From NCBI RefSeq assembly GCF_000725495.1, contig NZ_JNZD01000036.1:1-50584 (forward strand): DNA of 50,584 nt. Reading direction: 5' to 3'. This document shows, in pieces, positions 1 to 7,410 of this stretch. The notes under the pieces are model-generated. The model ran no database searches. It had not been told where the DNA came from and saw only the letters and a list, made by a program, of their open reading frames with translations. The stretch's first letter is position 1, and the number at the start of each line of letters is the position of its first letter. A program made the translations under genes and the position numbers. The stretch is from Streptomyces aureus. GTDB taxonomy: Bacteria; Actinomycetota; Actinomycetes; Streptomycetales; Streptomycetaceae.

Positions 1-511
1 GCCGCGGCGGTCTTGCCGTGCTGCGGGTGGGGAAGGTCGTGGCTGTCGCTGGTGGTGGTGGCGGTCTCCTTGACGCCCCAGTCGATCCCGACCACCCGGC
101 CGGTCTCCGGGAGTGGCCGGGTGGCCGTCTCAACGACGAACGAGGCGTACCAGTGGCCGAGGCTGTCGCGGTACACGCGCACGCTGGTGGGGTCGGCGGG
201 CAGGTCGCGGGACCACACCACGCTCAGGACGATCCCGCCCGCCAGGTGGAGACATCCGTCCTTCAGCCGGAACCCGCGCCGCGTGTAGTTCATCGACGGC
301 AGCGCGTCCCGCTTGCGCTTGATGCGGGGCATCCCGGCACGCTGCCGCATCGGCAGCCCTGCCTTGATGTCCTTCAGCGCCTTCGCGCGGGACTTCGCGA
401 AGTCCCGGACGGTCTGCTGCTGCGGTACCGAGGCGCCTTCACGCAGCCACGCCATCGCGGCCCTGGCCTCGGTCAGCAGTTTGTCGAGCTGGGCGGGGCC
501 GCACGTCGTCT
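1..511 (-). pseudogene. TnpB fragment, IS200/IS605 family
   Basis: On the minus strand an open frame reads through the left edge of the window. It contains TnpB-like blocks: a region with MPRIKRKRD and SMNYTRRGF, a beta-rich WYASFVVET segment, and VGIDWG, which carries the first RuvC aspartate. The C-terminal half lies outside the window. The N-terminal roughly 50 residues are missing, because the coding match stops at about position 511, directly against a ribbon-helix-helix fragment on the other strand. In life TnpB is an RNA-guided nuclease encoded by IS200/IS605 elements. This copy has no start codon or ribosome site and is probably dead. No tnpA is seen beside it. Confidence 0.75.
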
Positions 512-515
512 TATC

Positions 516-653
516 ACACTACGCCTGCCCACCAACCTCCACGCGTGGCTCACGACCCAAGCCAAGAACAACCAACAGCCCCTCAACTCGGAGATCCTGC
601 ACCGCATCGAGGGCGACTACCGCGCCACGGTGGCAGACGCCGAATCGCCCTGA
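516..653 (+). pseudogene. Arc-like ribbon-helix-helix protein, 3' fragment
   Basis: The last ~45 codons before a TGA at 651-653 read LRLPTNLHAWL, then NSEILHRIEGDYR. This is the strand-helix-helix pattern of small Arc/MetJ-type DNA-binding proteins, with LNSEIL as the start of the second helix. The usual short N-terminus and start codon are absent. Upstream the frame runs antisense through the tnpB fragment, so the gene was probably truncated by insertion or deletion at about position 512. It could only function if translated from an unseen start. Positions 654-827 hold the promoter region of the next gene, with no recognisable feature. Confidence 0.55.
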
Positions 654-827
654 CGGCGATTCGACAGGAAGGTCATTTCGTTCAGTAGGCGTCGGCCCGC
701 CGGGTTCTGAACGATGGCCGTCGCTTTACGTGTACGGCTATTTTATTGCCGCTATGACTCTCCGCCGAAGCGGATGTTTCATCTGCCTACTTTCCTCAGT
801 TGAACCCGGAAATCAATGAAGGTGGCC

Positions 828-1559
828 ATGAATTCAGTCGTGAACGGTTCGGCGAGCACGCGGCGGCCGGTGATCGGGATCTGTGCGCGGACCGCGCCGG
901 TCACGTTCCAGGGCAGCGACATGGTCGTCAGCTTCGCGCTCCAGTCCCACCTGGCCTTCCTGACCGCGGCGGGCTGCACACCCCTGCTGCTTCCGCTGCT
1001 GCCCGGCGTCGAGGCCATGGCGGACCGGATCGACGGCCTGCTGATCCCGGGTGGCCCCGATGTCGATCCGGCACTGTACGGCGAGGAGCCGCACCCCGGT
1101 ACGCGGGCGGCGACCCCGGAGGCCGACCGCGCCGAACTGGCGTTGATCCGGGCGGCACTTGACGCCGAGCTGCCCGTGCTGGGCATCTGCCGCGGCATGC
1201 AGTTGCTCAACGTGCTGCACGGAGGCACGCTGCACCAGCACCTGCCCGAGGTCACGGGCCACGACGGCCACCGCCCCGACACGCCGTCCTTCACCCTCGG
1301 CTCCCACCCGTTGAAGCTGGAGCCGGGCAGCCGGATCGCCGGCATCCTCGACGAGGACGCGCCGGTGACGGCCTGTCATCACCACCAGGGGGTCAACCGG
1401 CTCGGTGCCGGACTCACCGCCACCGGCTGGGCGCAGGACGGCACCGTCGAGGCCGTCGAAGTCACGGACCGCCCCTTCGCCGTCGGCGTGCAATGGGAAG
1501 CGGGATTCACACCCGACCAACGACTCCATCACGCACTCGTGCACGCTGCCGGACGCTGA
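828..1559 (+). CDS. Class I glutamine amidotransferase-like hydrolase (peptidase C26)
   Basis: The protein has about 243 residues and belongs to the gamma-glutamyl-gamma-aminobutyrate hydrolase (PuuD-like) family. These enzymes use a Cys-His-Glu triad to cleave gamma-glutamyl amides in the cytoplasm. Visible motifs are DGLLIPGGPDVDP near the N-terminal third, the nucleophile elbow GICRGMQLLN, and HHHQGVN plus VGVQWE near the C-terminus, giving Cys, His and Glu. Start choice: ATG 828 has GAAGGTGG just upstream; an in-frame ATG at 816 is possible and would add four residues. The gene stands alone, 162 bases before a secreted hydrolase. Membership of the adjacent biosynthetic cluster is unproven. 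A role in removing gamma-glutamyl protection is possible but only inferred. Confidence 0.85.
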   Translation: MNSVVNGSASTRRPVIGICARTAPVTFQGSDMVVSFALQSHLAFLTAAGCTPLLLPLLPGVEAMADRIDGLLIPGGPDVDPALYGEEPHPGTRAATPEADRAELALIRAALDAELPVLGICRGMQLLNVLHGGTLHQHLPEVTGHDGHRPDTPSFTLGSHPLKLEPGSRIAGILDEDAPVTACHHHQGVNRLGAGLTATGWAQDGTVEAVEVTDRPFAVGVQWEAGFTPDQRLHHALVHAAGR

Positions 1560-1721
1560 ACCGCAGATCTCCGGCGAACACCGAACGTGCCCCACCCCGC
1601 GCGAGCCTCTCCGCCGGTCCGCGGCCCGCTCATCGGTTCATTTCCAACTCCAGCGGGTTTCGAGCCGCTTCAAAGACCCCCTTGCCACGCTGTGTGCGCC
1701 GTGCATCCAGAAGGGGTATCC

Positions 1722-3263
1722 ATGAAAAAGCTCGCATTGGTCAATGCGGTGATCGTGATCGGCCTGTCGATTCCGGCCGCCGCCCCCGTGGCGGCGGCCC
1801 AGGGGGCTACCGCGTCGGACACGGGAACGATCGCCTGGTCGCCGTGTCCCGACACCGACCCGAACCTCGGCACGCTGCTCAAGGGCCTGGAGTGCGGCTC
1901 GCTGGAGGTCCCGCTCGACTACGCCCGGCCCAACGGCCAGAAGATCAAGCTGGCGCTGACCCGCGCCAGGCACACCGTCCCCGACGACCAGTACAAGGGC
2001 GTCGTGCTGCTGCACCGCGGCCAGTGGCCCGGCCCGATCAGCCGCGACATGCCCACCCGGTACGCCAAGGGCACGACCGGACTGGCCAAGGACGTCGGCG
2101 CCGCCTACGACTGGATCGGCTTCGACCCGCGCGGCGTCGGGGCCAGCGAGCCGGCGATCGTGTGCGACCCGTCGTACATCAACCCGATGCTGGCCGACCC
2201 CGTGCCCAAGACGGCCGCGGACGAGCAGAACGCCGTGGCCAAGGCCAAGGCGTACGCCAAGAGCTGTGGTGACAAGTACGGCGACCTCCTCGACCACTTC
2301 ACCACCAAGGACTCCGCGCGCGACCTCGACCGGATGCGGATCGCCCTCGGCCAGGAGCAGATCACCTACTACGGCATCGACTGGGGCGGCTACCTCGGCT
2401 CGGTCTACGCGACGATGTACCCGACCCGGGTCAAGCGCATGGTGCTCGACAGCGTGCCCAGCCCCAGCGGCGTGGGGTACCAGAACCAGATGTCCAAGAA
2501 CATCACGTCCGAGCAGAACGCCGGGCTGTTCTTCGCCTGGGTCGCCGAGTACGACTCCGTCTACCACCTGGGCACGACCGCCGACGAGGTCGAGGCGAAC
2601 TACTACAAGGGCCAGGACGCCCTCCGTGCGGCGCCGGTCGACGGCAGGATCGGACCCGGCGAGTGGGCGAACGTCTTCGAGCAGGTCGTCTACCGCAGCT
2701 GGACCTGGGTGAGCCGCGCGAAGATACTCTCCGACTTCGTGGTGCGCGGTGACGCGACGGCGCTGCGCGCCGACTCCCCGACCCCGGGCTTCCCGCAGCA
2801 GAACCGCGTCGCGATGACCAACGCGGTCAACTGCACCGAAGGCCGGTGGCCGAAGGACTGGAAGGTGTGGAGCACCACCCTCAGCGGCCAGTACGCCGCC
2901 GGAAACCACCTCCTGACCTGGAGCAACGGCTGGTACGGCGCGCCGTGCGCGTTCTGGCCGGCGCGGGCCCAGGCTCCGGTCCGGGTCGGCAGCACCAGCG
3001 CCGACATCCTGCTGGTGCAGCCGCAGTACGACAACGCACACGGGATGTTCGGCGCTCTCGACATGCGTACCCGGTTCCCCAACTCCCGTCTCATCATGGA
3101 GGCGGGCGGCCACAACGTCGGCTCGGCACTGTCGGCGAACAACAATCCCTGCCTCAACACCTACGTCAGCGACTACCTGAGGGACGGCACCCGTCCCACC
3201 GCGTCGTGGGGCATCGACGCCACCTGCCAGGCGGCCGCGGACCCGGTGCCGCCGACGTCCTGA
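1722..3263 (+). CDS. Secreted S33-type alpha/beta hydrolase with Asp at the nucleophile position
   Basis: The protein has 513 residues. An N-terminal signal peptide (MKKLALVNAVIVIGL, then an Ala-rich cleavage region) indicates export. The fold is that of Streptomyces tripeptidyl aminopeptidase-like S33 proteins: EVPLDYARP near residue 65, a nucleophile-elbow region around residue 220, and a C-terminal acid (YDNAHG, D437) and histidine (GGHN, H464). The elbow reads YGIDWGGYLG, so the expected G-x-S-x-G serine is Asp220. The oxyanion loop, normally a GGPGGSG-like run, reads HRGQWPGP. Family enzymes cleave N-terminal tripeptides; this one probably does not use that mechanism. Asp nucleophiles occur in dehalogenases and epoxide hydrolases of the same fold, so a changed reaction or a binding role is possible. 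ATG 1722 follows AAGGGG. A hairpin follows the stop. Confidence 0.8.
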   Translation: MKKLALVNAVIVIGLSIPAAAPVAAAQGATASDTGTIAWSPCPDTDPNLGTLLKGLECGSLEVPLDYARPNGQKIKLALTRARHTVPDDQYKGVVLLHRGQWPGPISRDMPTRYAKGTTGLAKDVGAAYDWIGFDPRGVGASEPAIVCDPSYINPMLADPVPKTAADEQNAVAKAKAYAKSCGDKYGDLLDHFTTKDSARDLDRMRIALGQEQITYYGIDWGGYLGSVYATMYPTRVKRMVLDSVPSPSGVGYQNQMSKNITSEQNAGLFFAWVAEYDSVYHLGTTADEVEANYYKGQDALRAAPVDGRIGPGEWANVFEQVVYRSWTWVSRAKILSDFVVRGDATALRADSPTPGFPQQNRVAMTNAVNCTEGRWPKDWKVWSTTLSGQYAAGNHLLTWSNGWYGAPCAFWPARAQAPVRVGSTSADILLVQPQYDNAHGMFGALDMRTRFPNSRLIMEAGGHNVGSALSANNNPCLNTYVSDYLRDGTRPTASWGIDATCQAAADPVPPTS

Positions 3264-3278
3264 CCTCTCGTCGGCCGA

Positions 3279-3304
3279 GCCCCGCACGGATCACCGTGCG
3301 GGGC
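3279..3304 (+). terminator. Hairpin after the S33-type hydrolase
   Basis: Perfect 11-bp arms (GCCCCGCACGG and CCGTGCGGGGC) enclose the loop ATCA, 15 bases after the stop. GGCC flanks on both sides could lengthen the stem. There is no long T run, as is common for high-GC terminators. It separates the hydrolase transcript from the peptide operon. Confidence 0.7.
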
Positions 3305-3487
3305 CCGGCCGTCTCCGTGTTCAACGGGCCGTGCCCGGCACGGCATTTCCCCCCGGGCTGACCGGCCCCCCAGGGGCGTTCAGCCTCTCCGCCTGCCCTG
3401 CGCCTTTCAGGGAAACGGTACGACGAGAACTCGCACGACGAGCTCCTTGCAAATGGGGGGCAATGGAATTCTCTTCTCTGCACTGCC

Positions 3488-3585
3488 TGTTCAGGCCCGC
3501 GTGTTCGGGCCCGCTTGTTCAACCGGGGGATTCGGCAGTTGAACAAGTCCTTTCGTTCATCGGGAATGCTCGTCAACTGAACAAG
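3488..3585. promoter_or_regulatory. Operator array: 14-bp direct repeats and GTTCAAC/GTTGAAC inverted repeats
   Basis: Three TGTTC-headed units start at 3488, 3502 and 3516, exactly 14 bases apart. The first two share TGTTCnGGCCCGC. The third opens a perfect inverted repeat: CTTGTTCAAC (3514-3523) and GTTGAACAAG (3538-3547), with 14 bases between. A second pair with the same geometry is GTTCA (3555-3559) and TGAAC (3578-3582); in both pairs GTTCA to TGAAC spans 28 bases. The array ends 14 bases before the -35 box, so bound protein could activate or block transcription. Related sites occur at 13624-13656 and 16282-16310. Confidence 0.6.
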
Positions 3586-3598
3586 AAAAACAGGGAAC

Positions 3599-3628
3599 TT
3601 GACACAGATGGGCTTTCGACGGGATGGT
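3599..3628 (+). promoter_or_regulatory. Sigma70-type promoter of the peptide operon
   Basis: TTGACA at 3599-3604 is a perfect -35 hexamer. GATGGT at 3623-3628, 18 bases on, fits a weak Streptomyces -10. The expected start near 3635 would leave a leader of about 35 bases before the peptide gene. The -35 is directly visible; the -10 is less certain. Confidence 0.55.
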
Positions 3629-3669
3629 CTAACCACTCGATTGCACATCCATCCGAGGAGGTGAATCAG

Positions 3670-3759
3670 ATGAAGACGCTTCGTCAGTGGAACGCTCTGC
3701 GCTCGCAGCGGAAGGGCGGTGTCCGCCCGGCCGGTAAGTACTTCAAGTGGGCTGCCTGA
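3670..3759 (+). CDS. 29-residue cationic peptide, candidate RiPP precursor
   Basis: ATG 3670 is preceded by AGGAGGTG (3656-3663) at ideal spacing, the best ribosome site in the window. The peptide starts MKTLRQWNAL, has a middle RSQRKGG and ends KYFKWAA. It has eight Lys/Arg, no Asp or Glu, no Cys, two Trp (7 and 27), Tyr24 and Phe25. A terminator-like hairpin follows, then four coupled enzyme and exporter genes. Small gene, hairpin, modifying enzymes, exporter is the usual order in RiPP operons, with the hairpin allowing excess precursor mRNA. The GG at 16-17 could be a processing site, leaving a 12-residue tail. Against this, RiPP leaders are often acidic and this one is not. The alternative is an attenuator leader peptide. 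The function is inferred from context only. Confidence 0.7.
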   Translation: MKTLRQWNALRSQRKGGVRPAGKYFKWAA

Positions 3760-3773
3760 TCAGGCGCTCCCGT

Positions 3774-3807
3774 GGCCTGTGGAGGGTCCTGGCACCCTCC
3801 ACAGGCC
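3774..3807 (+). terminator. Intra-operon hairpin (attenuator) between peptide and enzymes
   Basis: Perfect 14-bp arms, GGCCTGTGGAGGGT (3774-3787) and ACCCTCCACAGGCC (3794-3807), enclose the 6-base loop CCTGGC, with GTTTTG shortly after (3811). It lies 15 bases past the peptide stop and 50 bases before the next start. Partial termination here would make peptide mRNA far exceed enzyme mRNA. Confidence 0.8.
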
Positions 3808-3857
3808 AGAGTTTTGGGCCTCAGGGATATCTGACCGTGGCAATCGAGGTGGGATCA

Positions 3858-5267
3858 GTGCACAGGTGGAGTTACGAACGTTTTGCCGTTGAGCAGAAGA
3901 CTTTGAACGGGCTGGTCGAACGTTTTCTGGCCCCGGAAGCATGGCAGGAATCACGCGAACCGCTGACCGGTGAAGAACGCGCCGAACTGCGGGAGACGAT
4001 CGCCGGACTTCGGCATCCCCAGGTCATCGAAGAACTCTGCGCGATGGCGGCGACCCACCCCCGTGCGGATGTCCGCCTGACGGTTCTCGAAGGTGTCGGA
4101 CCGCTCACGGACACGCTTCCCGCAGCCAGGGAATTCCTCGTCTGGCTGCTCGGCGACGACGAGGACTTCATCGTCTTCACGGCCGCCAAGATCGCCGGCC
4201 GGCACCGCATCGGCGAGGCCTACGAGGAACTGCTGCACATCACCGGACCGGCCGAGGCCGGCCTGTTCCGCAGCACCAAGCCGGTGGGCATCGGCGCCGC
4301 CGTCGTGGCCAAGGCCATGGACGAGATCCTCGGCGCGACCGACCGCGCGGACCGGCTCGAGATCGAGCGCGAGCACACCAGGACCGGACAGCTGCCGCGG
4401 GGAACCGCGCTGGGCGAGCACTGGGACTACGACCCGCAGAACCTGCCCCGTCCCGTTCCCGGGGACATGGTCCTCGTCCCCGCCTCCGACTTCGTCACCG
4501 GAATCGGCATGGACGACGTCGCCCACCCCCTCTACGACGTGGACGACGCCGCCCCCCGGCAGACCCGCCACCTGCCCGACTTCCTCATCGACCGCCACCC
4601 GGTCACCAACCGGGACTACGACGCGTGGGCCAAGGGCCCGCAGGCCGCCGAGCACGCGCTGTGCCACCCGGACGAGCCCGAGGACAAGGACCACCGCCGC
4701 GGCATCATCGGCGACGCCCGCTTCGGCCCCGACCACCCCGCCACCGGCGTCGACTGGTTCGACGCCTACGCCTACCTCGCGCACCTCGGCAAGCGGCTGC
4801 CCACCGAACTGGAGTGGGAGAAGGCCGCACGCGGCGAGAACGGCTCCCTCTACCCGTGGGGCGACGAGTTCGACCCCGACGCGCTGCGCTGGTTCGGCGC
4901 CTCCTTCGGCGAGGCACACAGCCTGGAGCACTGGCGCGACACCCTGAGCACCTTCGACGAGACCACGCCCGCCGTCACCACCGTCCCGGTCGGCTCCCAC
5001 CCGAAGAACACCAGCCCCTACGGCGTCGTGGACCTGGTCGGCAACTGCTGGGAATGGACCGACACCAACTTCTTCACCCGCGACCGGATGAAGCCGATGA
5101 TCTCCGGGCGGCCCCGCACCGAATGGGCGACCGCCGAGGAGACCTCGGTGGTCATCCGGGGCGGCGCCTGGACCTCCATGCGCGAACAGGTCACCGCCTA
5201 CTTCCGCGGCAAGGACCTCTTCACCGACCGGCACAACGAGATCGGATTCCGGGGAGTGATCCGATGA
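3858..5267 (+). CDS. Helical-repeat/SUMF1 (FGE-fold) protein 1 of the peptide operon
   Basis: The protein has 469 residues from GTG 3858, which has GAGGTGG five bases upstream; GTG 3837 is an alternative. Residues 1-180 are helical and HEAT-like (RHPQVIEELCAMAATHP, ADVRLTVLEGV). A SUMF1/FGE-sulfatase domain begins at about residue 204 (MVLVPASDF) and shows HPVTNRDYDAW, CHPDEP, HPATGVDWFDAYAYL, GKRLPTELEWEKAARG, LVGNCWEW, VIRGGAW and IGFRG. True FGEs carry two copper-binding Cys soon after RGGS; here that stretch reads TSMREQV, so both are absent. It is therefore probably not a sulfatase activator. FGE-fold relatives include oxidative maturases such as PvdO. The helical part may bind the peptide. 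The stop overlaps the next start (ATGA). Confidence 0.85.
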   Translation: MHRWSYERFAVEQKTLNGLVERFLAPEAWQESREPLTGEERAELRETIAGLRHPQVIEELCAMAATHPRADVRLTVLEGVGPLTDTLPAAREFLVWLLGDDEDFIVFTAAKIAGRHRIGEAYEELLHITGPAEAGLFRSTKPVGIGAAVVAKAMDEILGATDRADRLEIEREHTRTGQLPRGTALGEHWDYDPQNLPRPVPGDMVLVPASDFVTGIGMDDVAHPLYDVDDAAPRQTRHLPDFLIDRHPVTNRDYDAWAKGPQAAEHALCHPDEPEDKDHRRGIIGDARFGPDHPATGVDWFDAYAYLAHLGKRLPTELEWEKAARGENGSLYPWGDEFDPDALRWFGASFGEAHSLEHWRDTLSTFDETTPAVTTVPVGSHPKNTSPYGVVDLVGNCWEWTDTNFFTRDRMKPMISGRPRTEWATAEETSVVIRGGAWTSMREQVTAYFRGKDLFTDRHNEIGFRGVIR

Positions 5268-6043
5268 GCTCCCCGCAGCGCATCCCGCGGTTCCGCTACG
5301 ACGGCACCGTCACGGCCGAACAACGCGCCTTCTACGAGCAGTACGGGTTCGTCATCTACCGCGGCCTGTTCGACGCGCAGGACGTGGACGTCATCCGGCG
5401 CGACGCCGAACACCTGGAACGCGAGACCCTCGAGGGCAACGTGCCGGCCGAGCACCGCGACCAGGTGATCAAACCCTCCTACGACGAGAACGGCCGGGCC
5501 ACCCTGCACCGGCTGCCCTACTTCACCCTCCACAGCGCGAACACCCGGGACCTGATCGAGCGCCGGAAACTCGACGCACTCGGCCCCGGCCTGCTCGGAC
5601 GCCCCACCTGGCGGTTCGAGGACGCCATCGACGGAGCCGTGTGGCAGATGAAACGGGGCAAGCGAAGCTCCTACAGCGCCCTGGACTGGCACCTCGACTT
5701 CCCGCACGACCTCCCGCTGACCCCCCTGGTCAACGTCGGCATCTACCTGGACGACGCCACCGTCCGCAACGGCTGCCTGATTCTCGTACCCGGATCCCAC
5801 CGCTACCCGCCGCGGCGGCTGGAGCCCCTGGGACTCCCGATCGAGGCCGAGGCGGGCGACGTCATCTGCCACACCTTCAACATCCTCCACCACTCCGGCC
5901 CCGTCCTCGACGACACCAGCCGGGCCACCCTGTACGTCTACTACTCCGCGGGGCAGAAGCCCGACGCGGGCACCGCGTACAGCCACCGGGCGGGCGAGGA
6001 TTTCGCCAAGATGATCACCGGAGCGGAGGCCGGCGCGCGATGA
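5264..6043 (+). CDS. PhyH-family Fe(II)/2-oxoglutarate dioxygenase
   Basis: The protein has 259 residues and belongs to the phytanoyl-CoA dioxygenase family, cytoplasmic oxygenases that hydroxylate unactivated carbons using iron and 2-oxoglutarate. The iron facial triad is visible as H143 and D145 in DWHLDFPH and a distal His (H209 or H210) in ILHHSGP. R220 in TSRATLYVYY is well placed to hold the 2-oxoglutarate carboxylate. LVPGSHRYPP is a family signature. The N-terminus (EQRAFYEQYGFVIYRGLF) is also typical. The gene starts at ATG 5264 inside the stop of the first SUMF1 gene and ends inside the start of the second, so all are translationally coupled. A likely task is hydroxylation of the peptide, or of a small substrate of the same pathway. 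Confidence 0.9.
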   Translation: MSSPQRIPRFRYDGTVTAEQRAFYEQYGFVIYRGLFDAQDVDVIRRDAEHLERETLEGNVPAEHRDQVIKPSYDENGRATLHRLPYFTLHSANTRDLIERRKLDALGPGLLGRPTWRFEDAIDGAVWQMKRGKRSSYSALDWHLDFPHDLPLTPLVNVGIYLDDATVRNGCLILVPGSHRYPPRRLEPLGLPIEAEAGDVICHTFNILHHSGPVLDDTSRATLYVYYSAGQKPDAGTAYSHRAGEDFAKMITGAEAGAR

Positions 6044-7410
6044 CCACCACCACCCCGAACGTCCCGTCCGAAGTCCTGCACATCGCCGTCTGGGCCGACG
6101 GCCCCGCAGCGGAACGCGACACCCTGCTCGACGGCTACCTGAACACCCTCGAACAGCTCACCGACCCGCAGCTGCTCGAGGAATGCCTCGCGGTGGGCCT
6201 GCTGCACGACGCGCCCGAGATACGACGCCAGGCCCTGGCCGCCGCCGTACGCCTCGCCCCCGAACTCGCCGCCGAGGCCGTCGGCTGGGCGCTGGCCGAC
6301 CCGGACGAGAGCGTCCGCGCACCCGCACTCGCCTCCCTGGCCCGGACCCCGGACCTGCGCTCGGCCGGCGGACCCTCCGCACTGCACGCCCTGCTCGCCG
6401 TCCTGGGCCGCTCACCGGACCAGATCACCGCGGGCGTCGGGAACTACGTGACGGTCGCGGACGCGCACGCCCTGGCCTCCGCCCAGACACTCCTCGCCGA
6501 CACGGCACTGGCCGCAACCGTCCTCGAGGACCTGCCCGTCCCGCTCTCCGCCGACCGGCTGCCCAGCCGCCTCTCCCTGGAGGGAATGCGGCACATCCCC
6601 GCCGGACAGCTGCGCCGCGGCACCCACGCCGGCGAGGAGGACTCCTTCGGCGACCCGGGCGAGCCCGTGGTGCCCGAGATCACCGTCGAGGGCTTCTACC
6701 TGGACACCTGCCCGGTCACCAACGACGAGTACGACGCCTTCGTCGCCGACGTCGGCGCCCAGGGCCACCTGTGGTGCCACCCGGACGAGCCGAGGAACAC
6801 CGACCACACCCGCTCCACCGCCGACGACCCCCGCTGCGCCGCCAGCCACCCGGTGACCGGGGTCAGCTGGTACGACGCGGTGGCCTACGCCGCCTGGTGC
6901 GGCAAGCGGCTGCCCACCGAGGACGAATGGGAACGGGCCGCCCGCGGCGACGACCACCGCCGCCACCCCTGGGGAGAGCAGTTCCGGCCCGAACCGGTCC
7001 GAGGCCTGCACACGGTCCTCGGCGAGGACGCCGGGGCCGGCCTGGACCGCCGGGCCTGGCTGCGCCGGCTCACGGACCTGTCCGTCGCCGAACTGCCCGA
7101 GCTGACCGGCCCGGTGAACCTGCCGGGCGGCGAATCCCCCTTCGGCGTCCGCGACCTGTGCGGCAACGTATGGGAATGGACCTCCACCCGCTTCCTGGAC
7201 GGCCTCCCCCTCGAGCCGCGCTTTGGCACCATGGACCCCGGCGACCTGTGGGGCGAGTGGTCGGCCGAGGTCAGTGTCCGCGGCGGGGCGTGGAGTTCAC
7301 CCCCCGCCCTGCTCACCGCGGTCAGCCGCGCGGGCAAGACACTGGTGACCAGGAGCCCGGAGATCGGGTTCCGCTGCGCGGTGAGCGAATCCGAGGTGCC
7401 TCTTCGATGA
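6040..7410 (+). CDS. Helical-repeat/SUMF1 (FGE-fold) protein 2 of the peptide operon
   Basis: The protein has 456 residues and resembles the first SUMF1 protein in order and size. Residues 1-150 are Ala/Leu-rich helical repeats (EIRRQALAAAVRL, SVRAPALASLA). The SUMF1 domain begins at about residue 183 (MRHIPAGQLRRG) with CPVTNDEYDAFV, CHPDEP, HPVTGVSWYDAVAYAAW, GKRLPTEDEWERAARG, LCGNVWEW, VRGGAW and IGFRC. The FGE cysteine pair after RGGS is again missing (SSPPALLTAVSR). A Cys at the end of GFRC is not one of the two. Two diverged paralogues suggest sequential reactions or a heterodimer. It is coupled by ATGA overlaps to the dioxygenase before it and the exporter after it. Confidence 0.85.
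   Translation: MTTTTPNVPSEVLHIAVWADGPAAERDTLLDGYLNTLEQLTDPQLLEECLAVGLLHDAPEIRRQALAAAVRLAPELAAEAVGWALADPDESVRAPALASLARTPDLRSAGGPSALHALLAVLGRSPDQITAGVGNYVTVADAHALASAQTLLADTALAATVLEDLPVPLSADRLPSRLSLEGMRHIPAGQLRRGTHAGEEDSFGDPGEPVVPEITVEGFYLDTCPVTNDEYDAFVADVGAQGHLWCHPDEPRNTDHTRSTADDPRCAASHPVTGVSWYDAVAYAAWCGKRLPTEDEWERAARGDDHRRHPWGEQFRPEPVRGLHTVLGEDAGAGLDRRAWLRRLTDLSVAELPELTGPVNLPGGESPFGVRDLCGNVWEWTSTRFLDGLPLEPRFGTMDPGDLWGEWSAEVSVRGGAWSSPPALLTAVSRAGKTLVTRSPEIGFRCAVSESEVPLR

Larger units (their letters stand above)
3264..3669. other. 406-base intergenic control region before the peptide gene
   Basis: This stretch holds the upstream terminator (3279-3304), a cluster of TGTTC/GAACA repeats (3488-3585), a sigma70-type promoter (3599-3628) and a strong ribosome site (3656-3663). 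A long frame crossing it and ending with the peptide gene lacks typical codon structure upstream of 3670, so I do not call it coding. Confidence 0.6.

Noticed and set aside
1638..3287. 549-codon minus-strand frame opposite the S33-type hydrolase
   Set aside because: It has shadow composition without any domain; the plus strand has a signal peptide and the hydrolase fold.
3331..3669. Longer version of the peptide gene starting at 3331
   Set aside because: The extra 113 codons overlap terminator-proximal DNA and the operator array, and there is a perfect ribosome site for the 29-residue form only.
4467..7400. SUMF1 proteins as ordinary formylglycine-generating enzymes
   Set aside because: Both lack the catalytic Cys pair and no sulfatase gene is present in the window.
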